A stretch of 10,716 nt of DNA from the NCBI GenBank assembly GCA_045586405.1, contig JAZNAG010000070.1, forward strand, positions 1-10,716. Direction: 5' to 3'. A program made the position numbers and the translations under genes. The notes beneath the pieces were generated by a model that searched no databases, had not been told where the DNA came from, and was given only the letters and a program-made list of their open reading frames with translations. Each line of letters starts with the position of its first letter. Within the stretch, counting starts at the first letter, position 1. Below are positions 6,534 to 10,716 of the stretch, in pieces. Source of the DNA: SIG607 sp045586405. GTDB taxonomy: Bacteria; Bacillota; Clostridia; Oscillospirales; Acutalibacteraceae.

Positions 6534-7814
6534 TGGGATGGATACTTGTATGCCGAACATCCCGTCTTCCTCAAAATAGTCCACGTAGCCGCCATACTTT
6601 TCCGTGGTTGTTTCTATAATCTTATGACCCAAGCCGTGGAATTCCGTGTCCTGTTTTGAAGGGATAAGCCGCTTATCGGAATCCAACACAGAAGCACTTA
6701 CGGTGTTTTTACATACTATTATGCGGTTGCCGTTGACCTTTGAAAAATAAAGCTCTATCCGCTTGTCACCTTCGACCTTAGCCAAAGCCTCTGTGGCGTT
6801 ATCTAAAATATTACCCAAAATACAAACCATATCAAGGTCTGTAATATCACTGAAGCTTTCCACGTCGCCGGTAATAAAAATTTGTGCCTCCTTCACCGCC
6901 GAAAGCTTTGTGTTTATAAGGTAATCTATAGCAGAGTTGCCCGACCTTATAAGGCTGCCCATATTGTCAAGCTCCGCTTGTATTTCACCTAAATACTGTT
7001 TACATTCCTCGTAATTAGCCGCGTCAAGCTGTAGCCTTAAATAGGTAAAATGGTTTTTAAGGTCATGCCTTACCTTTTTAATGTTTTCCCAGATTATAGC
7101 GGCGTCTTCACTGCGTTTTTCCTCAAAGCTTATCCTGTCCTTCATAAGCTGTAGCTCGTACTTGCTTTTTTCCAGCTTTTGGTTTTGGCTTAGCAGATAA
7201 TAGAACGCCACGTTTATGCCAACAAGCAAAAACACTACGATAAAAACCTCGGTGCCGATATCCGTGTAGTCTATTCTTATAGCTGTTTTCATCAAAATTG
7301 CTATGCACGCCGCTGTAGCAAAGGACCAAACCAAGGACAATATTCCCCCTGACCTGCCAAGCTCCTTATCTTTGCCGAACAAGAACAGCATCAAACGATA
7401 GAAAACAAACAACACTATTTTTGCAATTATTAAAAACATAGTTCGTATGCCCACGTTTGCACTCGGCATAATTACGTTTACATCGTCTAAATACACCGAA
7501 AAGAAGGCAAACAACAACGTGTTGGTAAGCATCAGAGTTATCATAAAGCAAGACGTACAAAAAAGCGACCGCAGGTAACGTTTCGGTGTCAAGGAGAGGG
7601 CGTAAACAAAGCACGAAGCTATGGGTACAAGCAGAGGGAGGACGAAAAAGGTCTTTAAATAGATATCCATTATAAGCTGTAGGATACAGTATACCAAGGG
7701 TATAAGCAACATCCGGCGCTTGCTTTTAAGGGAAACGCCGCAAAACCTTGGCACAAACCACGCCATAAAAACAGAGTCGGTAACGGTAGCCGCTACTTCA
7801 ATAAGCCTGTGCAT
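6510..7814 (-). CDS. Six-TM GHKL sensor histidine kinase, AgrC/ComD type
   Basis: 434 aa. The N-terminal half has about six hydrophobic segments (near 33-50, 55-75, 84-108, 122-146, 157-176, 188-208) and no large extracellular domain, as in HPK10 peptide-sensing kinases. A short linker (about 210-240) leads to the H-box K-K-V-R-H-D-L-K-N-H with phosphoacceptor His250. The N-box is L-G-N-I-L-D-N-A-T-E-A-L (Asn335, Asn339) and the G-box H-G-L-G-H-K-I (394-396). The Asp-box of classical kinases is not evident, as usual for this class. ATG 7814 follows the regulator TAA with zero gap; AGGGA lies 5 nt upstream. It should autophosphorylate on a membrane or extracellular signal and phosphorylate the LytTR regulator. 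No agrB/agrD-type or peptide pheromone gene is seen nearby, so the ligand may be foreign. Confidence 0.95.
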   Translation of the reverse strand: MHRLIEVAATVTDSVFMAWFVPRFCGVSLKSKRRMLLIPLVYCILQLIMDIYLKTFFVLPLLVPIASCFVYALSLTPKRYLRSLFCTSCFMITLMLTNTLLFAFFSVYLDDVNVIMPSANVGIRTMFLIIAKIVLFVFYRLMLFLFGKDKELGRSGGILSLVWSFATAACIAILMKTAIRIDYTDIGTEVFIVVFLLVGINVAFYYLLSQNQKLEKSKYELQLMKDRISFEEKRSEDAAIIWENIKKVRHDLKNHFTYLRLQLDAANYEECKQYLGEIQAELDNMGSLIRSGNSAIDYLINTKLSAVKEAQIFITGDVESFSDITDLDMVCILGNILDNATEALAKVEGDKRIELYFSKVNGNRIIVCKNTVSASVLDSDKRLIPSKQDTEFHGLGHKIIETTTEKYGGYVDYFEEDGMFGIQVSIPSPTDKEN

Positions 7815-8543
7815 TTATATCCCTGCCTTTCTTCTCATAAACTCCGAAAGTGCCTTTTTAAAGTCGCTGACGCGCTTTTGTGCAACGGGTACGCGCATAG
7901 CTCCTAAATGCAAAAATCTGTCCTCGCTTATCCTGCCTGCGTGCTCCAGATTAACGAGGAAGGCAGAGTGTACCTTGTAAAAGTCAAAGTCCGAAAGCTT
8001 TTCCTCTACACCCGACAGAGTACCGCGGCAAACGTATTTGCCGCCGCCAACCAAATGGACGATGTAATAGTTTTTATCGCTTTCAAAGCATAGTATCTCC
8101 CCTACGTCAATCTCCACCTCGTTGTTGTCTGAGATAATGCTTACGTACTTTTGGGGTGACAGTATTTCCTCGTTAACTCGCCTTACAACCTTTTGGAGAT
8201 CCTTTTCAAAGGAGCTTTTTTTGATATAGGCAAAGGGGCAAAAATCAAAGGATTCGTACATAAAGCTATCATAGGCGGACATAAAGACCACAAGTGTGCT
8301 TTTGCTTTCACCGCCAAGTGTCTTTGCAAGCTCAAAGCCGCTGATGCGGGGCATATCTATGTCAAGAAAAAGAAGGTCAAGCTTATTTGTTTTAACGTGC
8401 TGTAAAACGCCCTCTGCCGAAGCAAAAGCAGTAAAATCCATATCAAGCTTCGGAGAGACTGTTTTTTTAAACTCCCTTTCTACTATCGGCCCTATCGAAG
8501 CCAAAAACGCCGCATTGTCATCGCACATTCCAACATTAAACAC
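7815..8543 (-). CDS. LytTR-family response regulator, AgrA/ComE type
   Basis: 242 aa from GTG 8543, chosen because AAGGAGG lies 7 nt upstream; a longer in-frame start at 8576 would place that site inside the gene and add residues before V-F-N-V-G-M-C-D-D. The receiver domain (about 1-120) has acidic pocket Asp8/Asp9, phosphoacceptor Asp61 in L-F-L-D-I-D-M-P, Ser in V-F-M-S-A-Y-D and Lys in F-A-Y-I-K-K. The C-terminal LytTR DNA-binding domain (about 138-240) shows Y-V-S-I-I, I-L-C-F-E-S-D-K-N-Y-Y-I-V-H, Y-K-V-H-S-A-F-L-V-N-L and V-P-V-A-Q-K-R-V. It is co-transcribed with the kinase. LytTR proteins bind paired direct repeats about 21 bp apart, and exactly such repeats sit at its own promoter and at the ABC operon promoter. 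Confidence 0.96.
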   Translation of the reverse strand: MFNVGMCDDNAAFLASIGPIVEREFKKTVSPKLDMDFTAFASAEGVLQHVKTNKLDLLFLDIDMPRISGFELAKTLGGESKSTLVVFMSAYDSFMYESFDFCPFAYIKKSSFEKDLQKVVRRVNEEILSPQKYVSIISDNNEVEIDVGEILCFESDKNYYIVHLVGGGKYVCRGTLSGVEEKLSDFDFYKVHSAFLVNLEHAGRISEDRFLHLGAMRVPVAQKRVSDFKKALSEFMRRKAGI

Positions 8544-8566
8544 TTTTATCCCTCCTTTAACAAGTA

Positions 8567-8595
8567 ATTTTAACACATACCGTGCGCTATGTCAA
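8567..8595 (-). promoter_or_regulatory. Sigma-A promoter of the regulator-kinase operon
   Basis: On the minus strand TTGACA (8595-8590), a 17-bp spacer and TAAAAT (8572-8567). The -35 is perfect and the -10 is 5 of 6. Transcription would start about 15 nt before the GTG ribosome-binding region, giving a very short leader. Confidence 0.85.
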
Positions 8596-8598
8596 AGG

Positions 8599-8635
8599 CT
8601 TTGGGATAATCGACAAGTTTTTAGGGACAAAAAAA
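8599..8635 (-). promoter_or_regulatory. Candidate LytTR autoregulatory site
   Basis: GTCGATTATCCCAAAG occupies 8614-8599 on the minus strand, 3 nt upstream of the -35, identical over 16 nt to the box at the ABC operon promoter. Exactly 21 bp upstream (8635-8624) is a degenerate copy ending in the same TCCC (7 of 12 matches). The degenerate half overlaps the T-tract of the preceding terminator. Confidence 0.65.
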
Positions 8636-8680
8636 GCACAATTGTAAATCATCCCATAGTTTGGGGAGATTTACGATTGT
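8629..8680 (-). terminator. Terminator separating the HTH gene from the two-component operon
   Basis: On the minus strand ACAATCGTAAATC (8680-8668) and TCCC pair with GGGA and GATTTACAATTGT (ending 8638), with one C-A mismatch and one bulge. Then GC and seven T (8635-8629). It lies 77 nt past the stop of the HTH gene. Confidence 0.7.
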
Positions 8681-8756
8681 AATCAGTTCATAATTTGCAA
8701 AATCGCTATGTTTAAGCAATTTAACTTCCGATATGTACCCCCGTAATGGGGGCGGT

Positions 8757-8963
8757 TTACACGTTATCGGTATAATACCATCTATCGAATGATGCTTTCG
8801 GCACACGATAGAGCTTACCGATTTTGAAAACCGTAAAGGGAGATTTTTGCATATACACGTCTTCCAAAAACTCATAGGTTTTGGTTTTACCAATACCGAG
8901 CTTTTCCTGAATGTCTGCTGCAAAATAAACCTCACACTTATCATTTTCGGTTCTTTTAGCCAT
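8757..8963 (-). CDS. Small excisionase-like HTH DNA-binding protein
   Basis: 68 aa. The sequence Y-F-A-A-D-I-Q-E-K-L-G-I-G-K-T-K-T-Y-E-F-L (about 13-33), then F-K-I-G-K-L-Y-R-V-P-K-A-S-F-D-R-W (about 45-61), is the winged-HTH arrangement of the HTH_17/excisionase family: two helices then a K-I-G-x-x-x-R-V-x-x-x-x-F-x-x-W hairpin. Members are Xis proteins of integrative elements or small regulators. ATG 8963 has AAGGAGG 7 nt upstream, so expression looks good. No integrase or relaxase is visible here, so it is either a standalone regulator or a remnant of an integrated element. Confidence 0.88.
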   Translation of the reverse strand: MAKRTENDKCEVYFAADIQEKLGIGKTKTYEFLEDVYMQKSPFTVFKIGKLYRVPKASFDRWYYTDNV

Positions 8964-9025
8964 AGCGGTTCCTCCTTCCTTTTGATTGTGTAAACAGAAT
9001 GAAAAAGGAAGTCCGTTTTGGCAAG

Positions 9026-9056
9026 AAAAAAACGCCTTCGTTTTCAGAAGACGTTT
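9026..9056 (-). terminator. Rho-independent terminator of the HTH-ART/partner operon
   Basis: On the minus strand AAACGTCTTC (9056-9047), a 7-nt loop and GAAGGCGTTT form a 10-bp stem with one T-G wobble, followed by seven T (9032-9026, overlapping the stem base). It begins 9 nt after the stop of the 139-aa gene. Confidence 0.82.
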
Positions 9057-9065
9057 CGATACTGT

Positions 9066-9485
9066 TTAACTGTGTTTTTCTTTATAAGACTCTTTCAGTC
9101 TTTCGATAGCAAGTTCCGGACTCATAGTATGATACATCAAGTACACGATCTGCATTGTTTTAGCAGGTGCTTGTTTGTATATTTCCTTGCTGCTTTCTCC
9201 GGTATAGAAATTCCAATAGCGGTAAATGTATCCCATCCAATAGAGCGTTTCGGTGTCAAACGGTTCGCCTTTTGACAACAGTTCGGAATGTTCATCCTCG
9301 ATGCGTGATAGGATATATTCTTTACCCGCCCATTGAACGTGATGAAAATCCTTATCCATATCGGCAGCAACTTCGGTGGTCATAAACGCTTTGGCAAACG
9401 CTTGACTGTCATAACCATTTTTGGCAGACAACACAAAAAGCTGTCCTTGGGTATCACAAAGAGCAAGCTGCAGTGATTTACTCAT
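9066..9485 (-). CDS. Uncharacterised partner of the XRE-ART protein, candidate antitoxin
   Basis: 139 aa, no signal peptide or TM segment, so cytoplasmic. The N-terminal part (about 1-65) looks alpha/beta (S-L-Q-L-A-L-C-D, Q-L-F-V-L-S-A-K-N-G-Y-D). The C-terminal half is helical and aromatic-rich (T-L-Y-W-M-G-Y-I-Y-R-Y-W, then T-G-E-S-S-K-E-I-Y-K). It starts inside the last codons of the upstream gene (8-nt overlap), with AGAGG about 8 nt upstream of ATG 9485, implying translational coupling, and ends just before a terminator. I do not recognise a named domain. The tight pairing with a predicted ADP-ribosyltransferase suggests an antitoxin or binding partner, but nothing in the residues proves neutralisation. 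Confidence 0.85.
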   Translation of the reverse strand: MSKSLQLALCDTQGQLFVLSAKNGYDSQAFAKAFMTTEVAADMDKDFHHVQWAGKEYILSRIEDEHSELLSKGEPFDTETLYWMGYIYRYWNFYTGESSKEIYKQAPAKTMQIVYLMYHTMSPELAIERLKESYKEKHS

Positions 9486-10332
9486 CTAACCCACCTCTCA
9501 AAATTTCATCAAAGAATTTTCCTTCACGTCTGTACTTGACTTCGATATTCTCAGCCAGTGCAATACCTTCCTTACGGCGTGCAACACTCAAATCAATCAA
9601 TGCAGAGAGTTCAAGGGGGTGTAACGATTCCTCTTTAACAACCTTAATCTGCCTGCAGGCTTTTTCCGTAACAGCTACATACTGCATACCGAGATCCAAA
9701 GCGGATAGACAGTTGATAAGCGCCACATCGGTAAGTGCGCGGTTAAAGAATCTTGACAATTCGGTATACATACGGTCATTTGCAATGTATCCCACAATAA
9801 CGTCATAGCCGTCTGCAAAATGTGCGTACTTCTCGTAGATTGCCGCGCCTTTTACATCCTCCATCTCCTTACGGAAGTATGCAATCAGCATAGCCCAGTC
9901 CATATCAATACCGACACGAAGCACCTTTAAGCCCGCCAAGTCAAGCTCCACCGTGTAAAACTTGGGTTTTGCCTCTGCACAGACAAGTGTTAGGGGCTGC
10001 AGAGTTGTAGTACCCATATAGAATCCTTGTCCGAAATCGCATTCCTCACGGCTGACAGGCGCAATATCACCCTGCAATCCTTTTTTAGAGCCGTGATACA
10101 ATATCAGTTTATCATCGGAATGAGCAAATTCCTTTGATTTAATAATATGATCGCTTATGTTAATATTATTGCCCAAGCAAAACTGATATATCTGCTTTTG
10201 TGCCATATTGTTGGGGAGTGTCTTTCCGTTCTCCCAACGGTTTATAGACTGCACCGTAGTACCGAGAGCAGAAGCAAACTGTTCCTGATTCATATTTGCC
10301 GATGCTCGAATGTATTTAATCAGCTCATTCAT
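9478..10332 (-). CDS. XRE HTH fused to DUF3990-like ADP-ribosyltransferase-fold protein
   Basis: 284 aa. Residues 1-60 are an XRE/Cro helix-turn-helix (M-N-Q-E-Q-F-A-S-A-L-G-T-T-V-Q-S-I-N-R-W-E-N-G). From about 76 on is a DUF3990-like domain of the ADP-ribosyltransferase superfamily. Visible candidates for the NAD-binding triad are His80 in L-Y-H-G-S, Tyr105 in F-G-Q-G-F-Y-M-G-T-T and Gln217 in M-Q-Y-V-A-V-T-E-K-A. The segment Y-D-V-I-V-G-Y-I-A-N-D (176-186) also matches the family as I remember it. A helical C-terminal tail (about 235-284) follows. The domain is expected to transfer ADP-ribose to an unknown target, or to have lost that activity. Start ATG 10332 has a weak GGCGGG ribosome site; two shifted Met codons nearby fit less well. 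The HTH likely binds the palindrome in its own promoter. Overlap with the partner gene indicates a toxin-antitoxin-like module. Confidence 0.9.
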   Translation of the reverse strand: MNELIKYIRASANMNQEQFASALGTTVQSINRWENGKTLPNNMAQKQIYQFCLGNNINISDHIIKSKEFAHSDDKLILYHGSKKGLQGDIAPVSREECDFGQGFYMGTTTLQPLTLVCAEAKPKFYTVELDLAGLKVLRVGIDMDWAMLIAYFRKEMEDVKGAAIYEKYAHFADGYDVIVGYIANDRMYTELSRFFNRALTDVALINCLSALDLGMQYVAVTEKACRQIKVVKEESLHPLELSALIDLSVARRKEGIALAENIEVKYRREGKFFDEILRGGLDE

Positions 10333-10357
10333 ATAATCGCCCGCCTATCATCTGTTG

Positions 10358-10372
10358 GTATAATTATTATAC
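10358..10372. promoter_or_regulatory. Perfect palindromic operator over the -10, probable XRE binding site
   Basis: GTATAATTATTATAC is a 7-1-7 perfect inverted repeat covering the whole -10 hexamer. A bound HTH dimer would block RNA polymerase. The site lies 26 nt upstream of the start codon of the XRE-containing gene, which fits autorepression. Confidence 0.65.
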
Positions 10373-10394
10373 ACTATGATAAGTAGCGTGTCAA
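10366..10394 (-). promoter_or_regulatory. Consensus sigma-A promoter of the XRE-ART module
   Basis: On the minus strand TTGACA (10394-10389), 17-bp spacer, TATAAT (10371-10366): a perfect match in both hexamers and spacing. Such a strong core promoter overlapped by a palindrome suggests tight repression. Confidence 0.92.
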
Positions 10395-10435
10395 TGCTTT
10401 TTGCACATAAAAATGAAATTGCTGTGTTTGATATG

Positions 10436-10494
10436 ATCCCCTTAGAGTAGACACTTGAAACAACAAAAATGTTTCAAGATTGCTCTAAGGGGAT
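10436..10494. repeat. 59-nt two-stage palindrome, possible mobile-element end or MITE remnant
   Basis: ATCCCCTTAGAG (10436-10447) pairs perfectly with CTCTAAGGGGAT (10483-10494). Nested within, CTTGAAAC (10454-10461) pairs perfectly with GTTTCAAG (10471-10478) around a 9-nt A-rich loop. No T-tract follows on either strand, so a terminator is less likely. The GAGTAGACAC string resembles insertion-sequence ends, but no clear target duplication is seen. Confidence 0.7.
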
Positions 10495-10575
10495 TAATCA
10501 ATTGCGATTACAGGTCTTTTCTTTATACGTTTTGTTTTCACGCTGATAAAATATGCAAATCCTTTTAAATCCGCA

Positions 10576-10612
10576 ATAATCCTACAATAACTGCTAATTA
10601 TTGTGAGATTAT
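10576..10612. repeat. 37-nt imperfect palindrome upstream of plus-strand gene
   Basis: ATAATC-CT-ACAATAA and TTATTGT-GA-GATTAT pair in 13 of 15 positions around a 7-nt loop (CTGCTAA). It lies 67 nt before the plus-strand start codon. It could be an operator, a leader hairpin or a fragment of a small palindromic element. Confidence 0.6.
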
Positions 10613-10679
10613 GATAGCTAGGGACTGTAATTTGCAATCTTTTTATTGGACTACATTAAGTTAAAGAGGGGTAAATATC

Positions 10680-10716
10680 ATGAATATTCAAGAAACGGAG
10701 CAAAAGTATTGTTCTC
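10680..10716 (+). CDS. Start of a plus-strand gene cut by the window edge
   Basis: ATG 10680 follows AGAGGGG with an 8-nt spacer, a good ribosome binding site. The 12 visible codons read M-N-I-Q-E-T-E-Q-K-Y-C-S and stay open to the edge. Nothing about function can be said. It is the only supported plus-strand gene, divergent from the XRE-ART module. Confidence 0.65.
   Translation, partial: MNIQETEQKYCS

Larger units (their letters stand above)
10395..10679. other. Non-coding divergent intergenic region
   Basis: No supportable gene on either strand. It holds a 59-nt palindrome (10436-10494), a 37-nt imperfect palindrome (10576-10612) and a pair of distant inverted repeats (ATTGCGATTACAG near 10503 and CTGTAATTTGCAAT near 10626). 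It also holds the ribosome binding site of the plus-strand gene. I see no confident promoter for that gene; TTGCAA near 10633 is a weak -35 candidate. Confidence 0.7.

Noticed and set aside
8738..8752. CCCCC-GTAAT-GGGGG hairpin just after the HTH gene as its terminator
   Set aside because: Only five base pairs and no T-tract on either strand; the hairpin at 8629-8680 with seven T is the better terminator.
8621..8944. Minus-strand 107-residue frame overlapping the HTH gene
   Set aside because: Runs through the terminator hairpin and lacks the strong ribosome site and conserved motifs of the 68-aa HTH frame.

Overview
The window looks like the chromosome of a low-GC Gram-positive anaerobe, most likely a gut Clostridia of the Ruminococcaceae/Oscillospiraceae type. 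This is inferred from AT-rich sequence, strong AAGGAGG-type ribosome binding sites, many lipoproteins with Ser/Asp-rich tethers, an AgrC/AgrA-type two-component pair and textbook sigma-A promoters. Every confidently called gene except one at the extreme right edge is on the minus strand, so transcription runs from high to low coordinates.

Region 1 (8680 to 5371, minus) is a regulatory operon. A perfectly spaced promoter (TTGACA-17-TAAAAT) drives a LytTR response regulator (start GTG 8543), then a six-TM GHKL histidine kinase (7814) with no gap, then a lipoprotein with an internal 72-nt duplication (6458). The operon ends at a hairpin terminator (5371-5413). A 42-bp exact direct repeat flanks the lipoprotein gene. 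It carries the last eight kinase codons plus one arm of the terminator, which suggests the lipoprotein gene was inserted between the kinase and its terminator.

Region 2 (5360 to 1, minus) is an ABC transporter operon. It encodes two tandem paralogous lipoproteins (5248, 4374), two six-TM permeases (3508, 2661), a BcrA/LanF-like ATPase with Glu at the Q-loop position (1799), a single-pass exported DUF5028-like protein (1140) and a second type of lipoprotein with a 27-nt repeat tether (461, cut by the window edge). Its promoter carries two copies of GTCGATTATCCC exactly 21 bp apart just upstream of the -35. The response-regulator promoter has the same box in the same place. The simplest reading is an autoregulated LytTR circuit that senses an envelope signal, perhaps a peptide antibiotic, and switches on a LanFEG-like transporter with several lipoprotein partners. 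No peptide precursor or modification gene is visible.

Region 3 (8757 to 10394, minus) is accessory DNA: an orphan 68-aa excisionase-like HTH protein, then a two-gene toxin-antitoxin-like module. In that module an XRE HTH is fused to a DUF3990-like ADP-ribosyltransferase fold (10332-9478), and it overlaps a 139-aa partner gene (9485-9066). A consensus promoter with a perfect 15-nt palindrome over its -10 suggests autoregulation.

Region 4 (10395-10716) is non-coding DNA with two notable palindromes, a 59-nt one and a 37-nt one. It then leads into the first 12 codons of a plus-strand gene with a good ribosome binding site.
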